This document shows, piece after piece, positions 6,658 to 12,566 of a stretch of 13,002 nt of DNA. The notes beneath the pieces were generated by a model that was not told where the DNA came from, searched no databases, and worked only from the letters and a program-made list of their open reading frames with translations. Numbering within the stretch: position 1 is the stretch's first letter; each line of letters begins with the position of its first letter. A program made the position numbers and the translations under genes. Source of the stretch: BP-191 sp035940575 (lineage in GTDB: Bacteria; Actinomycetota; Actinomycetes; BP-191). Location: positions 1 to 13,002 of the forward strand of contig DASZER010000050.1 in the NCBI GenBank assembly GCA_035940575.1. Direction: 5' to 3'.

Positions 6658-8320
6658 TCATGGGGCGGCGGCCGTACGTCTCGTTGACCCACTTGCCGAC
6701 GGCACGGCGTACGAGCTGCTGCAACGCCTGCGTGTCCCCGATGCCCTCGGCGCCCGCGCTGTCGAGGGCGTCGGACACCCGCTGCTCGGCCGCCTCGAAC
6801 GGCGTCGCCGCGGCGTCGCTGAACCCGCGCGCGAAGAACTCGGGCCCCGCCGTCACCTTGCCCGTCATCGAGTCCACGACGACGACGACCGTGATGAAGC
6901 CCTCGTCGCCGAGGATGCGCCGGTCCTTGAGCGCCATCTCGCTCACGTCGCCGACGACGAGGCCGTCGACGTAGACGTAGCCGCACTGCACGCGGCCGGT
7001 CACGCGGGCGACGCCGTCCACGAGGTCCACGACCACGCCGTCCTCGGCGTAGACGACGCGGTCCTCGGGAACGCCCGTCGCGACGGCGAGCGCGCCGTGC
7101 GCGCGCAGGTGCCGCCACTCGCCGTGGATCGGGAGCATGTTGCGCGGCTTGGTGGCGTTGAGCAGGTACAGCAGCTCGCCCGCCGGCGCGTGGCCCGACA
7201 CGTGCACGAGCGAGTTGCCCTTGTGCAGCACGGTCGCGCCCCATCGGTGCAGGCCGTTGATGACGCGGTGGACGGCGTTCTCGTTCCCCGGGATGAGGCT
7301 CGACGCGAGGATCACGGTGTCGTCGGCGCCGATGCGTACGGGGTGGTCGCGGTTGGCCATCCGCGACAGCGCCGACAGCGGCTCGCCCTGCGAGCCGGTC
7401 GAGATGAGGCAGACCTGCGGCGCCGGGAGCGCGTCGATCTCGCGGGCGTTCATCAGGATGTTGCCCGGCACGGTGAGGTAGCCGAGCTCGCGCGCGACCT
7501 CCATGTTGCGGACCATCGACCGCCCGACGAACGCCACCTTGCGCCCGTGCTCGTGCGCGGCGTCGATGACCTGCTGGACGCGGTGCACGTGCGAGGCGAA
7601 GCAGGCCGTGATGATGCGGCCCTTCGCGCTCGCGAAGATGCGCCGCAGCTCCTCGCCGACCTCGCGCTCGCCCGTCACGAAGCCGGGCATCTCGGCGTTC
7701 GTGGAGTCCGACAGCAGGAGGTCGACGCCCTCGCGCCCGAACTGCGCGAATGCGCCCAGGTCGGTGATCCGGTTGTCGATCGGGAGCTGGTCCATCTTGA
7801 AGTCGCCCGAGTGCACGACGAGCCCGGCCGGCGTACGGATGCCGACCGCGATCGCGTCGGGGACGCTGTGGTTGACGGCGACGAACTCGCACTCGAACGC
7901 CCCGAACCGCCGCGTGTCCCCCTCGCGCACCGTGTCCATGACCGGCGTGATGCGGTGCTCGCGCAGCTTCGAGTCGAGCAGGGCGAGCGTCAGCCGGGTG
8001 CCGATCAGCGGGATGTCCGCGCGCTCGCGCAGCAGGAACGGCACCGCCCCGATGTGGTCCTCGTGGCCGTGCGTCAGGACCAGCGCCTCGACGTCGTCCA
8101 GCCGGTCCCTGATGAAGGAGAAGTCCGGGAGGATCAGGTCGACGCCCGGCTGCTCGGTCTCGGGGAACAGCACGCCGCAGTCCACGATCAGCAGCCGGCC
8201 GCCGTACTCGAAGACGGTCATGTTGCGGCCGATCTCGCCGAGCCCGCCGAGCGGGACGACGCGCAGGCCGTTCGCCGGCAGTGGCGGCGGCGCGCCGAGC
8301 TCGGGGTGCGGGTGGCTCAC
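6632..8320 (-). CDS. rnj: Ribonuclease J
   Basis: A 562-aa metallo-beta-lactamase/beta-CASP ribonuclease with 5'-3' exonuclease and endonuclease activity in mRNA turnover and rRNA maturation. The catalytic zinc motif HGHEDH lies at residues 84-89. Other metal or active-site motifs are NHSVPDA, HSGDFKMD, the beta-CASP segment LLLSDSTNAEMPGF, the HVSGHA motif and PIHGEWRHL. A C-terminal domain ends RRPMIIPVVVEV. Length matches single-copy actinobacterial RNase J. The GTG at 8320 forms GTGA with the dapA stop, and AGGGG (8328-8332) lies 7 nt upstream as a Shine-Dalgarno. An upstream extension through dapA is only an open shadow frame. Translational coupling to dapA is likely. The 3' end overlaps the convergent DUF6578 gene by 26 nt, leaving no room for a terminator between them. 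Confidence 0.96.
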   Translation of the reverse strand: MSHPHPELGAPPPLPANGLRVVPLGGLGEIGRNMTVFEYGGRLLIVDCGVLFPETEQPGVDLILPDFSFIRDRLDDVEALVLTHGHEDHIGAVPFLLRERADIPLIGTRLTLALLDSKLREHRITPVMDTVREGDTRRFGAFECEFVAVNHSVPDAIAVGIRTPAGLVVHSGDFKMDQLPIDNRITDLGAFAQFGREGVDLLLSDSTNAEMPGFVTGEREVGEELRRIFASAKGRIITACFASHVHRVQQVIDAAHEHGRKVAFVGRSMVRNMEVARELGYLTVPGNILMNAREIDALPAPQVCLISTGSQGEPLSALSRMANRDHPVRIGADDTVILASSLIPGNENAVHRVINGLHRWGATVLHKGNSLVHVSGHAPAGELLYLLNATKPRNMLPIHGEWRHLRAHGALAVATGVPEDRVVYAEDGVVVDLVDGVARVTGRVQCGYVYVDGLVVGDVSEMALKDRRILGDEGFITVVVVVDSMTGKVTAGPEFFARGFSDAAATPFEAAEQRVSDALDSAGAEGIGDTQALQQLVRRAVGKWVNETYGRRPMIIPVVVEV

Positions 8321-9207
8321 AGCTCGACCCCTGCCCGCGCGAGGTCGGCTCGCAACGTCCCCATCTGCTCCTCCGTCAGGTCGCACAGCGGCGGGCGCAC
8401 CGGGCCGCCGGGCAGCCCGAGCGCGTTGAGCGCCGCCTTGGCCGTGATGACGCCCTGCGTGCGGAACATGCCGACGTACGCCGGCAGCAGCTCGCGGTGG
8501 ATGCCCGTCGCGGTGGCGACGTCGCCGGCGAAGTACGCGTCCGCCAGCGCCCTCAGCCGCCCCGCGAACAGGTGCCCGACGACCGACACGAACCCCGCCG
8601 CGCCCACCGACAGCAGCGGCAGGTTGAGCATGTCGGTGCCCGAGTAGAACGCCAGGTCCGTCTGCGCCAGCACCTCCGACGCCGCGCCGAGGTCGTCCTT
8701 GGCGTCCTTCACCGCGACGACGCGCTCGTGGTCGGCGAGGCGCAGCAGCGTCTCGGTCTCGATCGGCGCGGCGGAGCGCCCCGGGATGTCGTAGAGCATG
8801 CACGGCAGCGCCGTCGCGTCGGCGACGGTCTCGAAGTGCCTGCGCAGCCCCTCCTGCGGCGGCTTGCTGTAGTACGGCGTCACGACCAGCAGCGCGTGCG
8901 CGCCCGCCTTCTCGGCCTGCCGCGCGAGCTCGCAGGTGTGGGCGGTGTCGTTGGTGCCGACGCCGGCGACCACGTGCGCCCTGTCCCCCACGGCCTCCAC
9001 GACCGCGCGGACGACTCGCTCCTTCTCGTCGTCCGTCGTCGTCGGCGACTCGCCGGTGGTGCCGTTGACGATGAGGCCGTCGTTGCCGTCGTCCACGAGG
9101 CGCGTGGCGAGGGCGGCGGTGCCGTCGGCGTCGAGGGCGCCGTCGCGGGTGAAGGGCGTCACCATCGCGGTCAGCACCGTGCCGAACGGGCTTGCGGGTC
9201 GTGTCAT
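8317..9207 (-). CDS. dapA: 4-hydroxy-tetrahydrodipicolinate synthase
   Basis: A 296-aa cytoplasmic TIM-barrel aldolase that condenses pyruvate with aspartate semialdehyde, the first committed step of the diaminopimelate/lysine pathway feeding peptidoglycan. Key residues align with the E. coli enzyme at an offset of +6. These are the NGTTGES loop with T50 and T51, Y139 in LYDIPGRS, R144, and the Schiff-base lysine K167 in VAVKDAKDDL. VVTPYYSKPPQEGL and YSGTDMLNLPLLSVGAAGFVSVVGH are also typical. The ATG at 9207 lies 7 nt after the toxin stop. GATGAT sits 6 nt before the ATG and GGGGG overlaps the same spot, so either leaderless initiation or a tight ribosome-binding site is possible. An 18-bp palindrome lies just upstream. 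The stop overlaps the rnj GTG. Confidence 0.95.
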   Translation of the reverse strand: MTRPASPFGTVLTAMVTPFTRDGALDADGTAALATRLVDDGNDGLIVNGTTGESPTTTDDEKERVVRAVVEAVGDRAHVVAGVGTNDTAHTCELARQAEKAGAHALLVVTPYYSKPPQEGLRRHFETVADATALPCMLYDIPGRSAAPIETETLLRLADHERVVAVKDAKDDLGAASEVLAQTDLAFYSGTDMLNLPLLSVGAAGFVSVVGHLFAGRLRALADAYFAGDVATATGIHRELLPAYVGMFRTQGVITAKAALNALGLPGGPVRPPLCDLTEEQMGTLRADLARAGVEL

Positions 9208-9214
9208 GCCCCCA

Positions 9215-9589
9215 TCATCGCGCGTCGCGACGCGCGGCGACGCGCAGGCGCCGTGCGATGTCGGCGACGTCGCCCTGCCCCGCGGCGACGTCCATGACGA
9301 GGTCGAACGCCGCGTCGTGCGACAGGCGGGGGCGCGAGCCGTTGAGGTCGAGGAACACCACCGTGGCCAGCCACGCGAGGCGCTTGTTGCCGTCGACCAG
9401 CGCGTGGTTGCCCGCGATCGAGTGCAGCAGCGCGGCGGCCTTCAGCGCGAGCGTGGGGTACGCGTCCTGCCCCAGGACGGTCGACCTCGGGCGCGCCGCC
9501 GCGGCGTCGAGCAGCCCGACGTCCCGCACGGGGCCGATGGCCGCGAGCCGCACGAGCCGCAGCAGGTCCTCGACGTCGAGATACGTCAC
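9215..9589 (-). CDS. Type II toxin, Doc (death-on-curing) family, Fic fold
   Basis: A 124-aa protein with the Doc-type Fic core motif H62-A-L-V-D66-G67-N68-K69-R70. Classical Doc has H-x-F-x-D-A-N-K-R; Doc phosphorylates EF-Tu and stalls translation. The truncated nucleotide-binding end (NKR instead of G-N-G-R) is the Doc signature rather than that of AMPylating Fic enzymes. Preceding helices RSTVLGQDAYPTLALKAAALLHSI and following LAWLATVVFLDLNG fit the family. The GTG at 9589 lacks a Shine-Dalgarno and begins 9 nt after the antitoxin stop, implying translation after the antitoxin. The C-terminal codons contain a perfect 18-bp palindrome. No prophage or transposase is nearby. The target of this homologue is not known, and the motif phenylalanine is replaced by leucine. 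Confidence 0.83.
   Translation of the reverse strand: MTYLDVEDLLRLVRLAAIGPVRDVGLLDAAAARPRSTVLGQDAYPTLALKAAALLHSIAGNHALVDGNKRLAWLATVVFLDLNGSRPRLSHDAAFDLVMDVAAGQGDVADIARRLRVAARRDAR
9219..9236. repeat. Perfect 18-bp palindrome in the toxin 3' end, upstream of dapA
   Basis: CGCGCGTCGCGACGCGCG is its own reverse complement with no spacer. It covers the last toxin codons and ends 12 bp before the dapA ATG, immediately next to the GATGAT hexamer at 9214-9219. It could be an operator site; chance is also plausible in such GC-rich DNA. Confidence 0.4.
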
Positions 9590-9598
9590 GCGCGGGCG

Positions 9599-9805
9599 TC
9601 AGGCCTTTCCGAGGCGATCCAGAACGTCGCCCCACTCCGCGGCCATCCGTCGCGCACTCTCGTCGACGGCGGCGACGTGGGCGCTGCGGGCCCAGCGCTC
9701 GAGCACGGCACGCCGGATGACCTCCTGCTTCGACGCTCCCTCCGCCTCGGCGAGCGCGTCGAGCGCGCGCTCCAGCTCCTCGTCGGTCCGCAGCGTCATG
9801 GCCAT
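9599..9805 (-). CDS. Ribbon-helix-helix (CopG-type) antitoxin
   Basis: A 68-aa protein predicted to be the DNA-binding antitoxin partner of the Doc-like toxin. Residues 3-40 (MTLRTDEELERALDALAEAE, then GASKQEVIRRAVLERWAR) form the ribbon-helix-helix: a short beta strand, helix, G-x-S-K turn and second helix. The rest (VDESARRMAAEWGDVLDRLGKA) would be the toxin-neutralising tail. The ATG at 9805 is preferred because TACCGT lies exactly 6 nt upstream; a second ATG at 9799 is the alternative. The frame is open further upstream but becomes Arg/Ala-rich shadow sequence. A near-perfect inverted repeat overlaps the -10, as expected for autoregulation by RHH antitoxins. The toxin gene follows after 9 nt. 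Confidence 0.85.
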   Translation of the reverse strand: MAMTLRTDEELERALDALAEAEGASKQEVIRRAVLERWARSAHVAAVDESARRMAAEWGDVLDRLGKA

Positions 9806-9811
9806 GAGAAG

Positions 9812-9817
9812 ACGGTA
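9812..9817 (-). promoter_or_regulatory. Candidate -10 element for leaderless antitoxin-toxin transcript
   Basis: The minus strand reads TACCGT, 6 nt (CTTCTC), then ATG at 9805. The intervening bases are pyrimidine-rich, so there is no Shine-Dalgarno. The element is embedded in the inverted repeat at 9814-9830. No -35 is evident. Confidence 0.52.
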
Positions 9818-9830
9818 CCAGAGTGGTATC
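9814..9830. promoter_or_regulatory. Inverted-repeat operator of the toxin-antitoxin operon
   Basis: GGTACCA (9814-9820), a GAG spacer, and TGGTATC (9824-9830) form 7-bp arms with one mismatch. The repeat overlaps the putative -10 of the antitoxin gene and the last bases of the stop codon of the upstream DUF1932 gene. Position and symmetry fit a dimeric ribbon-helix-helix repressor. Binding by this antitoxin is inferred. Confidence 0.55.
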
Positions 9831-10674
9831 AGACGTCGCGTCGTCGCAGCAGCCGGACGACCTCGGCGACGTCGGTGTCGCGCGCGGCCTCCTCCGGCGA
9901 GCGCGCTCCCGCCGCCGTCGCGGCCACGCTCTCGTACGCCACGGCCATCGCCTCGAACACCTCGCGCGGCAGCCCCGCCGCCTCCTGCGCGACCGCGATC
10001 TCGCGCATCTCGCCGACGTAACGGTGCGCCTTGCTCGCCGACAGCGAAAGCCGTGGCGCGATCCGCGCGACCTCGTCCGGGTACGCGCGCGCCAGGTCGT
10101 CGAGCACGACGTCGGCGACGCCGTTGGCCTCGGCCGCGACGACGGCGTGCAGCAGCAGCGCGGCCATGCCCTTGTAGACGCTGGCGGTGCTCATCTTCAC
10201 GGCGCTCGCCGCGCCGACGCCGCCGTCGAGGACGCGTACGTCCAGCCTCGGATGACCGAGCGCGGCCACCTCGGGCGCGCGCGGGCCGGAGAGGTAGACG
10301 CGCGTCACGCCCTCGTCGGGCGGGCCTCCGGAGATGGAGCCGTCCACGACGTCCCACGGCGCCACGGCGTCCGCGACACGGGCCACCGTCGCGGGCGCGA
10401 CGGCGTTGAGGTCCACGTAGAGCGCCTCGCCCGCCGCCGCCCGCACGGCCCGCGCGACCGCGAGCGCCTCGCCCGGCGGCACGACCGAGACGACGACGTC
10501 GGCGGCGGCAACGACGTCGGCGAGCGTCGGCAGCTCCTCGATGCCGTGCGCGAGGGCGCGGGTCCGCGCCGAGCGGCCCGCGAGCGTCGCGACGACGCGG
10601 TGCCCCGCCTCCGCCCAGCCGCGCCCGAGAGCGCCGCCCATCGCCCCGGGGCTGACGATCCCGACCGTTGCCAT
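9829..10674 (-). CDS. NAD(P)-dependent oxidoreductase, beta-hydroxyacid dehydrogenase type with DUF1932 C-terminal domain
   Basis: A 281-aa cytoplasmic dehydrogenase of the 6-phosphogluconate/3-hydroxyisobutyrate dehydrogenase superfamily. A Rossmann domain begins at once, with the nucleotide-binding loop GIVSPGAMGGALG (residues 5-17) and VVSVVPPGEAL (61-71). The substrate-binding motif DGSISGGPP is at 111-119. The conserved lysine K160 lies in GGVGAASAVKMSTASVYKGM, which opens the all-helical DUF1932 domain (about 150-270). The substrate is unknown; homologues are annotated only generally. The ATG at 10674 directly precedes the Rossmann strand, and CATCAT lies 6 nt upstream, a weak -10 at leaderless spacing. 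The stop codon overlaps the toxin-antitoxin operator. The gene starts 6 bp from the divergent MmcQ/YjbR gene. Confidence 0.85.
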   Translation of the reverse strand: MATVGIVSPGAMGGALGRGWAEAGHRVVATLAGRSARTRALAHGIEELPTLADVVAAADVVVSVVPPGEALAVARAVRAAAGEALYVDLNAVAPATVARVADAVAPWDVVDGSISGGPPDEGVTRVYLSGPRAPEVAALGHPRLDVRVLDGGVGAASAVKMSTASVYKGMAALLLHAVVAAEANGVADVVLDDLARAYPDEVARIAPRLSLSASKAHRYVGEMREIAVAQEAAGLPREVFEAMAVAYESVAATAAGARSPEEAARDTDVAEVVRLLRRRDV

Positions 10675-10680
10675 GCGGTC

Positions 10681-11040
10681 ATGATGGACGCCGTGGTCAC
10701 CGTCGAGGACGTGCGGCGCGTCGCGATGACGCTGCCGCGCACGACCGAGCACCTGATCCGCGACCGCGTGAAGTTCCGCGTCGGCAGCCTCGTCTACGTC
10801 GCGTTCTCGCGCGACGAGACGGAGATGGGCTTCGCGTTCCCGAAGGAGGAGCGCGCCGCGCTCGTGGCGGAACGGCCCGACGTGTTCGCGATGCCGCGCG
10901 AGTCGGACCTGCGCTACCACTGGGTCGTCGCGCGCTTGGCCGCGCTGCCACCCGACGAGATGCGCGAGCTCGTGCAGGATGCGTGGCGGATGGTGGTACC
11001 GAAGTTCCTGGCCCGCGAACGACTGGGGGACGGCCGATGA
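10681..11040 (+). CDS. MmcQ/YjbR family DNA-binding-fold protein
   Basis: A 119-aa protein of the MmcQ/YjbR family, which has a double-wing fold reminiscent of DNA-binding proteins but no firmly established role. Recognisable features are VTVEDVRRVAMTLPRTTEHL at the N-terminus, VKFRVGSLVYVAF, MGFAFPKEERAALVAERPDVF and the C-terminal helix DEMRELVQDAWRMVVPKFLA. Possible starts are ATG 10681, ATG 10684 and GTG 10693. The last would begin MVTVEDVRR, close to where family members usually start, and has CATGAT 7 nt upstream. No good Shine-Dalgarno distinguishes them. The stop overlaps the next gene as ATGA, so the two are almost certainly co-translated. The start lies 6 bp from the divergent oxidoreductase start. 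Confidence 0.85.
   Translation: MMDAVVTVEDVRRVAMTLPRTTEHLIRDRVKFRVGSLVYVAFSRDETEMGFAFPKEERAALVAERPDVFAMPRESDLRYHWVVARLAALPPDEMRELVQDAWRMVVPKFLARERLGDGR
11025..11030 (+). promoter_or_regulatory. Shine-Dalgarno of the DUF5995 gene
   Basis: GGGGGA ends 6 nt before the ATG at 11037, inside the 3' end of the MmcQ/YjbR gene. It supports the ATG within the ATGA overlap as the true start. Confidence 0.6.
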
Positions 11041-11729
11041 GGGAGACCGAGCAGACGCCGCGCGACGTGGACGACGTCGTCGCCGCGCTCACCGAGATCC
11101 AGGACGCGCTGCCGCCGACGGACGGCGTGGCGGCGTTCAACCGCATGTACCTGCTCGTCACCGAGCTGGTCCGCGACCGGCTCGCGGCCGGCTACTTCGC
11201 CGACCCCGCGTCGATGACGGCGCTGGACGTGACGTTCGCCGACCTCTACCTCGCGGCGGTCGACGCGTCGAACGCGGGGGCGAAGGTGCCCAGGGCGTGG
11301 CGGCCGCTGTTCGCGCGCCGCAACGACCGCCGCCTCCTGCCGATCCAGTTCGCGATCGCGGGGATGAACGCGCACATCAACCACGACCTGCCCGTGGCGG
11401 TCGTCGAGACGTGCCGCACCCTCGGGATCGCGCCCGACCAGGGGTCGTTCCACGCCGACTACGACAAGGTCAACGCGCTCCTCGGCTCGGTCGAGCAGCA
11501 GGTGCGGCAGTCGTTCGAGGAGGGCGTCGTGCTCGACGCCGACCGCGACGTCGCGCCGGTGCTCGACCACGTCGGCAACTGGAGCATCGACTCCGCCCGC
11601 GACGCCGCCTGGGTCAACGCGGACGTGCTGTGGCGGCTGCGGGACGCGCCGTTCGCGCTGCGGGCGTTCGAGGACACCCTGGCGGGAACGGTGGGCATGG
11701 CGACGGCCACGCTGCTGGCGCCGGTCTGA
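11037..11729 (+). CDS. DUF5995 family protein
   Basis: A 230-aa predicted soluble, mostly helical protein of unknown function. It matches the actinobacterial DUF5995 pattern. Shared features are an N-terminal helix with VVAALTEIQDALPPTDGVAAFNRMYLLVTELVRDRL, a middle LDVTFADLYLAAVD followed by PRAWRPLF, and the hallmark FAIAGMNAHINHDLPVAVVETC. A C-terminal ARDAAWVNADVLWRLRD completes the pattern. The conserved N-x-H-I-N-H-D-L with nearby Asp residues suggests metal or phosphate binding, but no activity is established to my knowledge. There is no signal peptide or transmembrane segment. The ATG overlaps the MmcQ/YjbR stop (ATGA) and has a Shine-Dalgarno 6 nt upstream. No terminator is visible in the 20 bp before the next gene. 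Confidence 0.82.
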   Translation: MRETEQTPRDVDDVVAALTEIQDALPPTDGVAAFNRMYLLVTELVRDRLAAGYFADPASMTALDVTFADLYLAAVDASNAGAKVPRAWRPLFARRNDRRLLPIQFAIAGMNAHINHDLPVAVVETCRTLGIAPDQGSFHADYDKVNALLGSVEQQVRQSFEEGVVLDADRDVAPVLDHVGNWSIDSARDAAWVNADVLWRLRDAPFALRAFEDTLAGTVGMATATLLAPV

Positions 11730-11736
11730 CGTTCGG

Positions 11737-11742
11737 TAGGTT
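11737..11742 (+). promoter_or_regulatory. Candidate -10 element for leaderless DUF1543 transcript
   Basis: TAGGTT is followed by 7 nt (CGGGGGC) and the ATG at 11750. The G run touching the ATG is too close for a normal Shine-Dalgarno. This suggests the DUF1543-TIGR03086 pair has its own promoter in the short gap after the DUF5995 gene. Confidence 0.52.
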
Positions 11743-11749
11743 CGGGGGC

Positions 11750-12001
11750 ATGGACCTGTTCGTCGTCTACCTCGGCGGCCCGCTCGCGCCCGGACGCATC
11801 GGCGAGGACCACGAGGTGGTGCTCGTCGTCGCGGAGGACGAGGCCGGCGCGCGCGCGAAGGCCAAGAAGAAGTGGCGCGGCGACTCGCGCACCCACATCG
11901 ACGCCGTCACGCGCGTCAACGTCGTCGACGGCCACCGCGTCTCGTTGACGCGGACCGACGAGCCGGACGACGTACGCACCGACGACACCCACTACAACTA
12001 G
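11750..12001 (+). CDS. DUF1543 domain-containing protein
   Basis: A small 83-aa cytoplasmic protein. MDLFVVYLGGPLAPGRIGED is the typical opening of DUF1543. It is followed by EVVLVVAEDEAGARAKAKKKW, in which residues are aligned before a conserved tryptophan, then HIDAVTRVNVVDGHRVSL, the usual H-x-D...V-D-G-Y/H-x-V-x-L end. The function of the family is unknown. The tail (TRTDEPDDVRTDDTHYN) is acidic and variable. The ATG at 11750 is supported by TAGGTT 7 nt upstream. The TAG stop overlaps the AGGAG Shine-Dalgarno of the next gene, so the two form a transcription unit. The frame is open far upstream but codes only shadow sequence there. Confidence 0.8.
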   Translation: MDLFVVYLGGPLAPGRIGEDHEVVLVVAEDEAGARAKAKKKWRGDSRTHIDAVTRVNVVDGHRVSLTRTDEPDDVRTDDTHYN

Positions 12002-12004
12002 GAG
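12000..12004 (+). promoter_or_regulatory. Shine-Dalgarno of the TIGR03086 gene
   Basis: AGGAG overlaps the TAG stop of the DUF1543 gene and ends 4 nt before the ATG at 12009. It fixes this start and ties translation to the upstream gene. Confidence 0.65.
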
Positions 12005-12008
12005 CCTC

Positions 12009-12566
12009 ATGTCCGACGTGGACGTGCTCGAGAGCGTGGTCGCCAAGGGCAAGGGCATCGTGGCGGGCGTCTCCCCCGACCGCTACGGCGCCCCCACGCC
12101 CTGCACCGACTACGACGTCAAGACGCTGCTCGACCACATCGTGGGCTGGACGCGCGCGTTCGCGGCCGGCGCGAACGGCCGCGACGCGACCGAGGACCCG
12201 AGCACGTACACGACCGACGACCCGACGGCCGCGTACGGCGCCGCGGCCGACGACCTCGTACGCGGCTGGCGCGAGCACGGCACGGACCGTGACGTCCGCT
12301 TCGCGACGGCGGAGATGCCCGGCGAGGCGGTGCTCGGCATGACGCTGATCGAGCACGTCACGCACCTGTGCGACCTCGCGATCGCGACGGGCCAGGAGGT
12401 GCCGTTCACCGACGAGGAGGTCGAGACGGCGCTGGCCCGCGCGAAGGCGAGCCTGCCCGACGAGTTCCGCGGCGAGGGCAAGATGTTCGCCGACGTCGTG
12501 CCTGTGCCCGAGGACGCGCCTGCGGTGGACCGGCTGCTCGGGTTCATGGGCAGGCAGCCCGCCTGA
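12009..12566 (+). CDS. TIGR03086-type metal-binding protein (DinB / mycothiol-dependent maleylpyruvate isomerase-like superfamily)
   Basis: A 185-aa four-helix-bundle protein of the DinB/MDMPI superfamily, abundant in actinobacteria that use mycothiol. The N-terminal TPCTDYDVKTLLDHIVGW supplies metal ligand H43. The second motif IEHVTHLCDLAIATGQ supplies E115 and H119 in the E-x3-H arrangement, so the expected His/Glu/His metal triad is complete. VDRLLGFMGRQPA at the C-terminus is the usual end (LL-x-F-x-GR-x-P). Relatives act as thiol-dependent isomerases or transferases; the substrate here is unknown. The ATG at 12009 has a clear Shine-Dalgarno. The gene is cotranscribed with DUF1543. Its 3' end overlaps the convergent phosphotransferase gene by 23 nt. 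Confidence 0.85.
   Translation: MSDVDVLESVVAKGKGIVAGVSPDRYGAPTPCTDYDVKTLLDHIVGWTRAFAAGANGRDATEDPSTYTTDDPTAAYGAAADDLVRGWREHGTDRDVRFATAEMPGEAVLGMTLIEHVTHLCDLAIATGQEVPFTDEEVETALARAKASLPDEFRGEGKMFADVVPVPEDAPAVDRLLGFMGRQPA

Noticed and set aside
8321..8803. N-terminal extension of rnj into dapA
   Set aside because: It is antisense-like shadow of dapA codons; RNase J homology begins just after the GTG at 8320, which has a Shine-Dalgarno.
9215..9589. AMPylating Fic enzyme
   Set aside because: The motif lacks the G-N-G-R ending of AMPylators; D-G-N-K-R and the RHH partner fit Doc.
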